Part shown: one piece after another, positions 46,798-57,593 of the stretch
How positions within the stretch are numbered: position 1 is the stretch's first letter
Layout: each line of letters starts with the position of its first letter
NCBI RefSeq assembly: GCF_001417735.1
Contig: NZ_BBUZ01000023.1
Location: forward strand, 62,001-126,000
Length of the DNA stretch: 64,000 bases
DNA from: Streptomyces sp. NBRC 110028
GTDB taxonomy: Bacteria > Actinomycetota > Actinomycetes > Streptomycetales > Streptomycetaceae
Reading direction: 5' to 3'
Program-made: the position numbers and the translations under genes
The notes under the pieces: generated by a model
The model's database searches: none
Seen by the model: the letters and a program-made list of their open reading frames with translations, nothing else
Told to the model about the DNA's origin: nothing

Positions 46798-47967
46798 TCA
46801 ACTGAGCCCCGCGCCGCGCGCCCGTTCCACGGCCGGGCCGATCGCCTCCGCCACCGCCTCGACATCGGCCTTGGTCGACGTATGGCCGAGCGAGAAGCGC
46901 AGGGTGCCGCGCGCCAGGGCCGCGTCGGTTCCGGTGGCCAGCACCACATGGCTGGGCTGGGCGACCCCGGCGGTGCAGGCCGAGCCCGTGGAGCATTCGA
47001 TGCCCCGCGCGTCCAGCAGCAGGAGCAGCGAGTCGCCCTCGCAGCCGGGGAAGGAGAAGTGGGCATTGGCCGGGAGGCGGCCGCCCGGATCGGGGTCGCC
47101 GCCGAGGACCGCTTCGGGGACGGCGGTGCGGACGGCGGTGATGAGCGCGTCGCGCAGCGCGCCGATCTCCCGCGCGAACTCCTCGCGGTGCTCGGCGGCG
47201 TACGCGCCGGCCACGGCGAAGGAGGCGACGGCGGGGACGTCGAGGGTGCCCGAGCGCACCTGGCGCTCCTGGCCACCACCGTGCAGGACGGGCACGGGGG
47301 CGTACTCGCGGCCCAGCAGCAGCGCGCCGATGCCGTACGGACCGCCGATCTTGTGGCCGCTGACCGTCATGGCGGCCAGGCCGGAGGCGGCGAAGCCGAC
47401 GTCGAGCTGGCCGAAGGCCTGGACCGCGTCGGCATGCAGCGGAACGTCGAACTCCGCCGCTACGTCGGCGAGTTCGCGCACCGGCTGGACGGTGCCGATC
47501 TCGTTGTTGGCCCACATGACGGTCGCGAGGGCGACGTCCGCGGGGTCGCGGGCGATCGCCTCGCGCAGCGCGTCCGGGTGGACGCGCCCGTACGCGTCGA
47601 CCGGGAGCCACTCGACCCGCGCGCCCTCGTGCTCGGCGAGCCAGTCGACCGCGTCGAGCACGGCGTGGTGCTCGACGGGGCTGGCGAGCAACCGGGTACG
47701 GGCCGGGTCGGCGTCGCGGCGGGACCAGTAGAGCCCCTTGACGGCGAGGTTGTCGGCCTCGGTCCCGCCCGAGGTGAAGACGACCTCGCTGGGGCGGGCG
47801 CCCAGTGACTCGGCGAGGGATTCACGGGACTCCTCGACGGTACGGCGGGCCCGCCGGCCGGCGGCGTGCAGGGAGGACGCGTTACCGGTGACGGCGAGCT
47901 GGGCGGTCATCGCCTGCACCGCCTCCGGAAGCATCGGGGTGGTGGCGGCGTGGTCGAGATAAACCAT
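46798..47967 (-). CDS. Cysteine desulfurase (NifS/IscS-like)
   Basis: 389 residues, a PLP enzyme that takes sulfur from cysteine as a persulfide for Fe-S clusters and tRNA thiolation. It starts [20 protein letters not shown]; the PLP lysine is in [14 protein letters not shown], His in [11 protein letters not shown], and the catalytic Cys in [16 protein letters not shown] with the long flexible loop of group I enzymes. [11 protein letters not shown] closes it. Given mnmA nearby and no isc genes, a role as sulfur donor for 2-thiouridine is the likely main job (inference). Confidence 0.95.
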   Translation of the reverse strand: MVYLDHAATTPMLPEAVQAMTAQLAVTGNASSLHAAGRRARRTVEESRESLAESLGARPSEVVFTSGGTEADNLAVKGLYWSRRDADPARTRLLASPVEHHAVLDAVDWLAEHEGARVEWLPVDAYGRVHPDALREAIARDPADVALATVMWANNEIGTVQPVRELADVAAEFDVPLHADAVQAFGQLDVGFAASGLAAMTVSGHKIGGPYGIGALLLGREYAPVPVLHGGGQERQVRSGTLDVPAVASFAVAGAYAAEHREEFAREIGALRDALITAVRTAVPEAVLGGDPDPGGRLPANAHFSFPGCEGDSLLLLLDARGIECSTGSACTAGVAQPSHVVLATGTDAALARGTLRFSLGHTSTKADVEAVAEAIGPAVERARGAGLS

Positions 47968-48074
47968 GGTGAGCTCGATTCTACGAGCCGTGGGGCGAGG
48001 CCGTACCGGGTGCGCGGGCGCGGAGTCCGCGCGACCCCTTTTTTCTTCGGTAAGGAGTGTCTAGGGTTTTACTC

Positions 48075-48926
48075 ATGACAGCCGCTGATGACTGGGACCT
48101 GGACCGCACGTATCGCAGCGCCTCCGGCGAGGTCCGCTGGGCCATTCTGGGCTCGCCGGACGCCCCGCCGGTGGTGCTCCTGCACGGCACGCCGTTCTCC
48201 TCGTACGTCTGGCGGGCCTTCGCCCGCGCCCTCGCCGACCGGTGGCGGGTGTTCGTCTGGGACATGCCGGGCTATGGGGTCTCCGAGAAGAGCGCGGGCC
48301 AGGACGTCTCCCTCGCCGCGCAGGGGCGGGTCTTCGGTGAGCTGCTCGACCACTGGGGGCTGACCGCGCCCGGGGCGGAACCGGTCGTCGTCGCCCATGA
48401 CTTCGGCGGGTGTGTCGCGCTGCGGGCGCATCTGCTGCACGGGGCGCGCTACCGGCGGCTGGCCCTGGTCGACCCCGTCGCTCTGCCGCCGTTCGGCTCC
48501 GCCGCGTATCAGCTGTTCGGCGGTCACGCCGAGGTCTTCGAGCGGTTGCCGCCGGCGCTGCATCGGGCGCTGGTGCGGGAGTACATCGGCTCCACGGGCG
48601 GGCCGGGGCTGCGGTCGGGGGTTCTGGATCGGCTCGTCGAACCGTGGTGCGGGGATGCGGGGCAGCCCGCCTTCTACCGGCAGATCGCGCAGAACGATCA
48701 GAGGTTCATCGATGAGATCGCGGGGCGGTACGGGGAGGTTTCGGGGCCGGTGCTGGTGTGCTGGGGCACGGATGACGCGTGGATTCCGGTCGCGCACGCG
48801 GAGGAGCTGGCGGCGCGGATTCCGGGGGCGCGGGTGCGGTTGATCGAGGGCGCGGGGCATGTGGTGCAGGAGGATGCGCCGGCGGAGCTGATGGCCGCGG
48901 TGTGGGAGTTCCTCGGGGAGGGCTGA
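48075..48926 (+). CDS. Alpha/beta hydrolase with aspartate nucleophile
   Basis: 283 residues. Oxyanion-hole strand VVLLHGTPFSSYVW, DMPGYGVSEKS, nucleophile elbow VVAHDFGGCVALRA, acid in VLVCWGTDDAWIP and catalytic His in EGAGHVVQEDAP. The elbow carries Asp rather than Ser (HDFGG), as in haloalkane dehalogenases and epoxide hydrolases, so an ester-lipase role is unlikely. The ATG at 48075 has AGGG about 8 bases upstream; a GTG at 48057 is possible. Upstream gap to the divergent desulfurase is about 107 bases. Confidence 0.87.
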   Translation: MTAADDWDLDRTYRSASGEVRWAILGSPDAPPVVLLHGTPFSSYVWRAFARALADRWRVFVWDMPGYGVSEKSAGQDVSLAAQGRVFGELLDHWGLTAPGAEPVVVAHDFGGCVALRAHLLHGARYRRLALVDPVALPPFGSAAYQLFGGHAEVFERLPPALHRALVREYIGSTGGPGLRSGVLDRLVEPWCGDAGQPAFYRQIAQNDQRFIDEIAGRYGEVSGPVLVCWGTDDAWIPVAHAEELAARIPGARVRLIEGAGHVVQEDAPAELMAAVWEFLGEG

Positions 48927-49034
48927 GGTTGTGGGTGCGGGTGCCGGTGCGGGTGCGCCTGCGGCGGACTGCTCCCCTGCCCCGCCCCTTCCCGAAACCG
49001 GGGCTCCGCCCCGGACCCCGTCTCGGGCGCTCGG

Positions 49035-49112
49035 GGTTTCGTGGGCGGGTGCGGGGCGGTGGGTGGGTTGTGCCCACCCACTCCGCCCCGCGGAACGATG
49101 GCCCACGACCAG
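49035..49112 (+). repeat. Dispersed palindromic repeat, copy B
   Basis: Second copy, inverted, of the repeat at 27961-28037: GGTTTCGT[G/C]GGCGGGTGCGG, then GGTGGGTTGTGCCCACCC, then a degenerate CCGCCCCGCGGAACG region and GCCCACGAC. It lies between the alpha/beta hydrolase stop and the SRPBCC stop and could end transcription from both sides. Confidence 0.7.
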
Positions 49113-49125
49113 GCCCACAACGGGT

Positions 49126-50001
49126 TCACCCCCGCATGCGCAGCAGCTTGGCGGCCAGGAGGGCGATGTGGCGGCGCCAGGCGGTGAGGGACCGGGTTCG
49201 CTCCTGCTCCGCGCCCGGCGGGCCGGTCTGGGTGAGGATGAGGCGGGCGCCGTGGCCGGTGCCCCGGGCCAGTTCCCAGCGGACCCGGCCGGCGGGCCGC
49301 CCGGCGTGCTCCCAGTCGTAGGACAGCGTCCGGGGCGCCTCGGCCTCGGTGATCGCGCCCGCCGGGACCCCCTCGGTGCGGAATCCGAACGGCACCGGCT
49401 CCCCGGCCGTGAGCCCGGCCGCGCCGGTCTGCCCGGCCAGCGCCTGCCACACCGTCTCGGCGGGGCGGACCAGTTGGCGCTCGAAGCGCAGCCGCCAGCC
49501 GCCGTCCTCGGTGGTCTCCACCGCGCCCTCGGCCAGGCCGAACGCCTCGACGTACGACTCGTGCAGCTCGGCCATGTCGCCCGGGGCGGGCTCCTCGCCG
49601 CCGAGCAGCGCGGCGAGGGCGGTGATGCAGGCGTGCCAGCCGGAGGCGAAGCTCGCGGCGCCGAAGCGGTCGCCGAAGGTGTGGGTGAGGGTCAGCAGAC
49701 AGCCCTCCCCGTCGGGGCGCAGCTCCCAGCGGAGCTGGTCGTCGCCCCAGGTGAAGGCGAAGACACGGGGCGGGTCCAGCTCGGTGACCACGCCCTCCAT
49801 GTCGGGGGCCTCACGGCCGGGGAAGACGAAGCCCATCCGGCCGCCGACCTCAAGGTCCACCCGGACCTCGGAGGGGAACCAGTGGGCCAGTTCGGCCGGG
49901 TCGGTCAGGGCCTGCCAGACCCTCTCCGGGGGATGGGCGAGGCGGCGCTCCAGGCGCAGGGCGGAGCGGCCGCCGCCGGACTGGCTGAGGGTGTCCTTCA
50001 T
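49126..50001 (-). CDS. Tandem SRPBCC (AHSA1-like) domain protein
   Basis: 291 residues made of two AHSA1/CalC-type helix-grip domains. The first is LRLERRLAHPPERVWQALTD...AHWFPSEVRVDLEVGG, the second from about 165 is LRFERQLVRPAETVWQALAG...TLSYDWEHAG. The second is more diverged, as expected for an old duplication. Its ATG overlaps the ArsR stop as ATGA, the standard ArsR-AHSA1 gene pair. Such proteins bind small hydrophobic ligands or assist chaperones; no specific role can be given. Confidence 0.88.
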   Translation of the reverse strand: MKDTLSQSGGGRSALRLERRLAHPPERVWQALTDPAELAHWFPSEVRVDLEVGGRMGFVFPGREAPDMEGVVTELDPPRVFAFTWGDDQLRWELRPDGEGCLLTLTHTFGDRFGAASFASGWHACITALAALLGGEEPAPGDMAELHESYVEAFGLAEGAVETTEDGGWRLRFERQLVRPAETVWQALAGQTGAAGLTAGEPVPFGFRTEGVPAGAITEAEAPRTLSYDWEHAGRPAGRVRWELARGTGHGARLILTQTGPPGAEQERTRSLTAWRRHIALLAAKLLRMRG

Positions 50002-50306
50002 GGCTCTTCTCCGTCGAGGTGGCGTTCCAGCGCGTCGAGGCGGTCGGTCCACAGCCGCCGGTACGGGGCGAGCCAGGCGTCGATCTCGGCCAGCGGCTCG
50101 GGGCACAGCTCGTACCACCGCCGCTGGGCGTCCCGGCGCACCCGCACCAGCCCGGCCTCGCGCAGCACCCGCAGGTGCTTGGAGGTGCCGGGCTGGGTCA
50201 GCCCGAGCCGGTCGGTCAGCTCGCCGACCAGTCGGGGGCGCTCCAGGAGGAGGTCCAGGATCTGCCGTCGGCTCGGCTCCGCGAGCACGTCGAACGGTAT
50301 GGGCAT
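49998..50306 (-). CDS. ArsR family transcriptional regulator
   Basis: 102 residues, a compact winged-helix repressor: MPIPFDVLAEPSRRQILDLL, RPRLVGELTDRLGLTQPGTS KHLRVLREAGLVRVRRDAQR (recognition helix around QPGTSKHLRVL) and WYELCPEPLAEIDAWLAPYR. There is no metal-binding Cys pair of the ArsR/SmtB type, so it is the non-metal, AHSA1-linked subgroup. It is translationally coupled to the SRPBCC gene. The start ATG has no Shine-Dalgarno and lies 14 bases from a palindrome, so the mRNA may be nearly leaderless. Confidence 0.9.
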   Translation of the reverse strand: MPIPFDVLAEPSRRQILDLLLERPRLVGELTDRLGLTQPGTSKHLRVLREAGLVRVRRDAQRRWYELCPEPLAEIDAWLAPYRRLWTDRLDALERHLDGEEP

Positions 50307-50320
50307 GAAGGGAAATATAG

Positions 50321-50343
50321 CTTGCGGGGTATATAGCCGCAAG
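50321..50343. promoter_or_regulatory. Likely ArsR operator and promoter core
   Basis: CTTGCGG (50321-50327) and CCGCAAG (50337-50343) form a perfect 7-bp dyad around GGTATATAG, whose TATAT could be the -10 region of the minus-strand arsR promoter. TATAGC strings also repeat directly across 50310-50352. Position and symmetry suggest autoregulation. Confidence 0.6.
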
Positions 50344-50360
50344 GGAATGTAGCTGTCCGG

Positions 50361-51020
50361 TCAGATGTCTTCGGTCGCCGTGCTGCGGCGGTTCCACGCG
50401 CGCGGCGCCCGCCATCCGTACCGCATCGCCAGCAGCCGGGCGACGAAGGCCACCACGGCCGCGAGGGCGCTGGTGGCCCCGGAGAGCGCGCCGAAGTGGA
50501 TGAGCAGGGCGGCTATGGACGCGCCCACGATGGCGGGGACGGCGTACAGGTCGCGGTCCCAGCGCAGCAGCGAGGGCACCTCATGGGCGAGGACGTCGCG
50601 CAGCACGCCGCCGCCGACCGCGGTCGCCATGCCGAGGGTGACGGACGAGGTGAGGCCGAGCCCGTGCTCGTGCGCCTTCACGGTGCCCTCGACGCAGAAC
50701 AGCCCCAGCCCGGCCGCGTCGAAGACGCCCACCGCCCGGGTGATCCGCTCGACCTGGGGGTGCAGGAAGAAGACGATGACGGTGGCGACGAGCGGGGTGA
50801 AGAAGTAGCCGAGGTCGACGAAGGCGGCGGGCGGCACCGCGCCGATCACCAGGTCCCGGAACACCCCGCCGCCCAGCGCGGTGACCTCGGCGAGCACCGC
50901 CATGCCGAAGACATCGAAGTTCTTGCGCACCGCGAGCAGCGCACCGGAGATCGCGAAGACGAAGATCCCGACGACCTCGAACGCGTGCTGGACGGACGGA
51001 GTGACCAGTTCGATGAGCAC
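50361..51020 (-). CDS. TRIC-like (UPF0126) membrane channel
   Basis: 219 residues, seven predicted helices in two homologous triplets, the prokaryotic trimeric intracellular cation channel family (formerly UPF0126/YicG). Key repeats are the glycine motifs ALGGGVFRDLVIG in the first half and AVGGGVLRDVLAHEVP in the second, which kink the pore helices. FEVVGIFVFAISGALLAVRK is the first helix. Monovalent-cation conduction is known for archaeal and bacterial relatives. The gene reads toward the arsR gene on the same strand, 55 bases before it. Confidence 0.9.
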   Translation of the reverse strand: MLIELVTPSVQHAFEVVGIFVFAISGALLAVRKNFDVFGMAVLAEVTALGGGVFRDLVIGAVPPAAFVDLGYFFTPLVATVIVFFLHPQVERITRAVGVFDAAGLGLFCVEGTVKAHEHGLGLTSSVTLGMATAVGGGVLRDVLAHEVPSLLRWDRDLYAVPAIVGASIAALLIHFGALSGATSALAAVVAFVARLLAMRYGWRAPRAWNRRSTATEDI

Positions 51021-51061
51021 CCGACATTGTTATCCGACGATGCCGCCGCGCCCGCCCCGTC

Positions 51062-52173
<1,112 letters not shown>

Positions 52174-52177
<4 letters not shown>

Positions 52178-53303
52178 AGCTTCGGCGCAATCTCTTCGGT
52201 CCAGATCCGCGTACGGTCCTCCCGCGCCATGTGGCAGGCGGAGAAGTGCTCGTCGCCGTCCCGCACCTGGCGCAGCTCCGGCCGCTCGGTGCGGGTGACG
52301 CCCCCTTCGGGGACGTCGGCGTACGGGCAGCGCGGGTGGAAGGCGCAGCCGGACGGGACGTTGATCAGGCTGGGCGGGGAGCCCTTGACCGGAATCAGCC
52401 GCTCGGTCTGGTCGCGGTCGATACGGGGCATCGAGCCGAGCAGTCCCCAGGTGTAGGGGTGCTGGGGCTCGTAGAAGACCTTCTCGGCGGGTCCCCGCTC
52501 CACGCACCGGCCCGCGTACATCACCAGCAGGTCGTCGGCGAGTTCGGCGACCACGCCCAGGTCGTGGGTGATGACGATGACCGCGGAGCCGAACTCCTTC
52601 TGCAGATCCCGGATCAGGTCGAGGATCTGCGCCTGGACGGTGACGTCGAGGGCGGTGGTCGGCTCGTCGGCGATGAGCAGTTCGGGGTTGTTGACCAGCG
52701 ACATCGCGATCATCGCGCGCTGGCGCATCCCGCCGGAGAACTCGTGCGGATAGCTGTCCACCCGCTTGTCCGGCTGCGGGATGCCCACCCGGTCGAGCAT
52801 CTCGACCGCGCGCTTGCGGGCGACGTCCTTGGCGACGTCGTGGTGGACCTGGTACGCCTCGGTGATCTGGCGGCCGATCGTGTAGTACGGGTGCAGCGCC
52901 GACAGCGGATCCTGGAAGATCATCGACATCTCGCGGCCGCGCAGCTTGCGCACCTCGTCGGGGTCGGCGCCCAGCAGCTCCTGCCCGTTCAGCCAGATCT
53001 CGCCGGAGATCCGGGCCTTGCGGCGGCCGTACTGGCCCGCGGTGTGCAGCCCCATGATGCCGAGCGAGGTGACGGACTTGCCGGAGCCGGACTCGCCGAC
53101 GATGCCGAGGGTCTTGCCCTTCTCCAGCCGGAAGCTGAGCCCGTCCACGGACTTGACCAGGCCGTCGTCGGTCGGGAAGTGGACCCGCAGATCGCGCACT
53201 TCGAGGAAGGACGTCGGGGCGGGCGAACCGGCCGCGGCCACCTCCCCCACGGCGGCGGCCGGGGTCTCCCCCGCGGCGTCGGGCGCGGGCTTGTTCACAT
53301 CGG

Positions 53304-53307
<4 letters not shown>
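52174..53307 (-). CDS. Oligopeptide-type ABC transporter ATP-binding subunit (OppD-like)
   Basis: 377 residues, first ATPase of the importer. After an Ala-rich N-terminal stretch: Walker [14 protein letters not shown]-loop [17 protein letters not shown], signature [16 protein letters not shown], Walker [14 protein letters not shown]-loop [11 protein letters not shown], and the C-terminal [18 protein letters not shown] with two of the family's cysteines plus CHMAR near the end. Its ATG overlaps the permease stop (ATGA), and its stop overlaps the OppF-like start. Confidence 0.96.
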
Positions 53308-54302
<995 letters not shown>

Positions 54303-54315
54303 TGTGCGCGGCCCG

Positions 54316-54360
54316 GTGGCGGTCCCGTCGCCCCTCGAACCGGGGTTACGGGACCGCCAC
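54316..54360 (-). terminator. Intra-operon hairpin between binding protein and permease genes
   Basis: A perfect 13-bp stem (GTGGCGGTCCCGT at 54316-54328 with ACGGGACCGCCAC at 54348-54360) with an inner CCCC/GGGG stem. It lies 74 bases after the binding-protein stop and 13 bases before the permease start. No T-run follows. Such hairpins after binding-protein genes often stabilise the upstream mRNA or terminate part of the transcripts, giving excess binding protein. Confidence 0.7.
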
Positions 54361-54433
54361 GCGCGGCCATCACCTGCCCTTCGGGCCTATCGGATGAAGC
54401 GACGGTGGGGGTGGGGTGGCTGGTGGCCGGCCG

Positions 54434-56194
54434 TCACTTGACCCCGAGGGACACGTAGTCGTACCGGCCGTTGTAGGCCGAGGACGAGTAGGCGTTGGTC
54501 AGCCGCGAGCTGCGCCAGGTGATGTTCTTCTCGTAGAGGAACGGCATCGCGACGGCCAGGTCGGCGACCTTGTGGTTCATCTCCGTGTAGATCTTGCCGG
54601 CCTTGACGGGGTCGGTCTCCTTGAGCGCGTCGTCGAAGTCCTTGTTGATCGTGGCGTCGTTGGTCTCGGAGACGTTGTAGTTACCGGTCTGCTCGATGAA
54701 GCGGCCGTCGAACAGCGGGCGGGAGAAGCCCTGGCCGGTCGGGAAGTCGGGGCCCCAGCCGGTCATGTTGAGACCGTAGCCGCGCTTGTGCATCACGGCC
54801 GGGGAGCCGGTGATGCCGGCGGACGAGCCGCCCTCGATCTCGTTGATGTCGAGCTTGATGCCGACCTTGCTCAGGGACTCCTGGAGCGCCTCGGCGGCCG
54901 CCGTCTCGTTCGGCTGGTCGGTGCGCGAGACGATCTTGGCGGAGAAACCGTTCGGCTTGCCGCACTGCTTCAGCTCGTCCTTGGCCTTGGCCGTGTCCGG
55001 CTTGCCCTTGCGCTTGATGACGCCGTACGGGTCGTAGTCGTCCGAGCCCTTGATGGTCTTGGGGAGCATGTTGGGGGCGAGGGCACCACCGGCCTGCGGG
55101 CCGCCGCGGGTGGTCTGCAGCTGGGTGTAGTCGGCCGCGTAGAAGACCGCCTTGCGGCAGTGGATGTTGTCGAACGGCTTCACCTTGGTGGCCAGGTCGA
55201 CGTACCGGACGAAGTTCGTCTCCATGTTGTCGACGTTGCCCTTGTGCTCCTTGAGCGCGGCGGCGCGGCCGGACTGGCCCATGCCGGTGGCGCTCAGGAA
55301 GACGTCGTAGTCGCCCTTGATGAGCAGCTTGTCGATGGCTTCCAGGTTGGAGTTGAAGGTGACGGTGACCTGGTCCGGCAGGGCGGCGCGGACCGGGTCG
55401 GACGACTTCTTCCACTTGTCGTTGCGCACCAGGGCCAGGCTCTTGCCCGGGGTGAAGGACCGCACCTTGTACGGGCCGGAGGAGAACGGCCGGTTGGTGT
55501 ACTGGGCGCCGGTGTCCTTCTTCCGCTTGACCGGGGAGCCGGTGGGCATCGCGAGCATCTGCTCGAAGTCACCGTTGGGCTGGGCGAGACGGAAGGTGAT
55601 GGTCTTGTCGTCCGGCGTCTCGATCGCCTTCAGCCCGAGCTTGTCCTTGGACTTGTCCTTGTACGGGCCCGGGTACTCGCCCTTGGGGTCGAGGACCTGG
55701 CGCAGATAGCCGGGGCCGCCGGAGACCACGTCCTTGGCCCAGATGCGCTCGATGCCGTACTTGATGTCCTTGGAGGTGATCGGCGAGCCGTCCTCCCAGG
55801 TGATCCCGTCGCGCAGGGTGTAGGTGTACGTCTTGCCGCCGTCGCCGATCTTGCCGGTGGAGGTGGCCAGGTCGGGGACCAGTTCGTTGGCGGCCTCACC
55901 CGGCTTCGGCGCGTACGTGATGAGTTGACGCGAGTAGAAACGGGCGAAGTCCCAGGCGAAGCCGTAGTACTGGCGCTGCGGGTCGAGCGAGTCGAAGTTC
56001 TGCTTGTTGATGAACTTGAGGGTGCCGCCCTTCTTGGCGGACTTGTTGGCGACGCCCTTCGCACCCGCGTTGAATCCGGCACCGGAGGATTTCTCGTCGT
56101 CGCCGCCGCCGCACGCCGCGGTGGCGAGCAGGGCGCAGACGACAGCCGTCGCGCCGACGATCCGCCTGCTTCTCGACGAACGTAGGGGTTTCAT
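54434..56194 (-). CDS. Oligopeptide ABC transporter substrate-binding lipoprotein
   Basis: 586 residues, cluster-C (family 5) extracellular solute-binding protein. The start MKPLRSSRSRRIVG gives a lipoprotein signal with lipobox TAAC (ALLATAACGGG), so it is anchored on the outer face of the membrane. Family 5 motifs: GGTLKFINKQNFDSLDPQRQ, LVPDLATSTGKIGDGGKTYTY, LRDGITWEDGSPITSKDIKY and LAMPTGSPVKRKKD. It is second in the operon, after a permease gene. Peptides are the expected ligand, but nickel or sugars occur in the family. Confidence 0.95.
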   Translation of the reverse strand: MKPLRSSRSRRIVGATAVVCALLATAACGGGDDEKSSGAGFNAGAKGVANKSAKKGGTLKFINKQNFDSLDPQRQYYGFAWDFARFYSRQLITYAPKPGEAANELVPDLATSTGKIGDGGKTYTYTLRDGITWEDGSPITSKDIKYGIERIWAKDVVSGGPGYLRQVLDPKGEYPGPYKDKSKDKLGLKAIETPDDKTITFRLAQPNGDFEQMLAMPTGSPVKRKKDTGAQYTNRPFSSGPYKVRSFTPGKSLALVRNDKWKKSSDPVRAALPDQVTVTFNSNLEAIDKLLIKGDYDVFLSATGMGQSGRAAALKEHKGNVDNMETNFVRYVDLATKVKPFDNIHCRKAVFYAADYTQLQTTRGGPQAGGALAPNMLPKTIKGSDDYDPYGVIKRKGKPDTAKAKDELKQCGKPNGFSAKIVSRTDQPNETAAAEALQESLSKVGIKLDINEIEGGSSAGITGSPAVMHKRGYGLNMTGWGPDFPTGQGFSRPLFDGRFIEQTGNYNVSETNDATINKDFDDALKETDPVKAGKIYTEMNHKVADLAVAMPFLYEKNITWRSSRLTNAYSSSAYNGRYDYVSLGVK

Positions 56195-56280
56195 GGTTCC
56201 TGCAACCTCCGGAATAGCGGTACGTGGCATGGCGCGGGGAAAGCTTGGGGGAGCCGCCTGACATCCGCGGCCGGGGCGCC

Positions 56281-57285
56281 TCAACGGGTGCCCTTGGGGT
56301 CGAGGGCGTCGCGGACGCCGTCGCCGAACAGGTTGAAGGCCAGTACGGTGATGAAGATCGCCGCACCCGGGATGATCATGAACATGGGGTCGTCCTCATA
56401 GGTGCCCACCGCCTTGGAGAGCATCTGCCCCCAGGAGGCGGTCGGCGGTTTCACGCCCGCCCCCAGGAAGCTGAGGGCCGCCTCGGTGAGGATGTTGGTG
56501 GGGATCATCAGCGTCGCGTAGACGGTGATCGGCGCCACCAGGTTGGGCAGCAGCTCCCGGAAGAGGATGTAGCGGCGGCCGGCACCGAGGCTGCGCGCGG
56601 CCTCCACGTACTCCTTCTCGCGCAGCGACAGCGTCTGGCCGCGCACGATGCGGCCGACGTACGGCCAGCCGAAGAAGCCGATGACGCAGACCAGCACCGC
56701 GATGCGCACCCCGCTGCCGGTCAGGCCCAGCAGGTCGTTCGGGAGCACCGAGACCAGGGAGATGATGAACAGCAGCTGCGGGAAGGCCAGCAGCATGTCC
56801 ATCACGCGGCTGATCACCGAGTCCACCCAGCCTCCGAAATATCCGGCGATGATGCCGAAAACGGTGCCGAAAACGACGGCGACCAGGGCCGCGAGGAAGG
56901 CCACCAGCAGCGAGATCCGCGCGCCGTAGACGACGCGGCTGAACACGTCGCGGCCGTTGGAGGGCTCGACGCCGAAGAGGAAGTCCGAACTGATGCCGCC
57001 CAGGCTGCCCTTGGGGGTGCCGAAGAGGGGGTCGATCTCTTCCTGGTGGAAATCGTTGGGCGGGTGGCCGAGCAGACTCACGATCAGCGGAGCGAAGATC
57101 GCCACGAGCACGAGGAAGACGACCACGGCTCCGCCCGCAAGCGCCAACTTGTCGCGTTTGAGGCGTCTCCAGGCGATCTGTCGCAGCGATCGTCCCTCGA
57201 CCGACGCCGTGACCACATTCGCCGCTACATCGGCAGTCGCGACCGGCTCTGCGTCGGCGCTCGTGCCGTGCAATGGTGCCGTCAT
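56281..57285 (-). CDS. Oligopeptide-type ABC permease (OppC-like)
   Basis: 334 residues, first gene of the importer operon. An N-terminal cytoplasmic segment (SLRQIAWRRLKRDKLALAGG) leads to six helices (AVVVFLVLVAIFAPL first). The coupling EAA loop is LSLREKEYVEAARSLGAGRR and the C-terminal PNDFHQEEIDPLFGTPKG and LFGDGVRDALDPKGTR are typical of OppC/DppC. The ATG at 57285 is the first start consistent with family length. It precedes the binding protein, an order less common than binding protein first. Confidence 0.95.
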   Translation of the reverse strand: MTAPLHGTSADAEPVATADVAANVVTASVEGRSLRQIAWRRLKRDKLALAGGAVVVFLVLVAIFAPLIVSLLGHPPNDFHQEEIDPLFGTPKGSLGGISSDFLFGVEPSNGRDVFSRVVYGARISLLVAFLAALVAVVFGTVFGIIAGYFGGWVDSVISRVMDMLLAFPQLLFIISLVSVLPNDLLGLTGSGVRIAVLVCVIGFFGWPYVGRIVRGQTLSLREKEYVEAARSLGAGRRYILFRELLPNLVAPITVYATLMIPTNILTEAALSFLGAGVKPPTASWGQMLSKAVGTYEDDPMFMIIPGAAIFITVLAFNLFGDGVRDALDPKGTR

Positions 57286-57523
57286 CGTGGTGGGGACCCC
57301 TCTCGGCCGGTGGTGACCGGCCCACGACTCGCCGCTGTGGCGGCTTGAGTTCACAAGGTGAGCGAAAGGGGTCGTTTTATGGAACCGCGCCCCTTGGAGC
57401 GGGAGTCTTCATCGCGTTTGTGATCACCCGCCAGTACCCACGGGCAATGGATGCCTAACCGTGATGTGCGGTAAGCGGTTCCGGTATACGGACAGTTGTG
57501 ACCCGTGAACGCATCAGTAACAA
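57286..57523. other. Intergenic region upstream of the peptide-transport operon
   Basis: This part of the 308-base gap must hold the minus-strand promoter of the opp operon. I see an AT-richer patch (57370-57460) but no -35/-10 pair that I would defend, and no clear operator. The remainder of the gap holds the sseB-like gene's terminator. Confidence 0.4.
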
Positions 57524-57554
57524 CGCCCCACCACGGGCGATGCGCGGTGGGGCG
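57524..57554 (-). terminator. Terminator after the first SseB-like gene
   Basis: CGCCCCACC (57524-57532) and GGTGGGGCG (57546-57554) form a perfect 9-bp stem with a 13-base loop, 39 bases after the stop on the minus strand, followed by TTGTTACT. Confidence 0.65.
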
Positions 57555-57593
57555 GTGCGGAAGCCGACTCGGCGCGCCCGACGGCGCGGCGGC

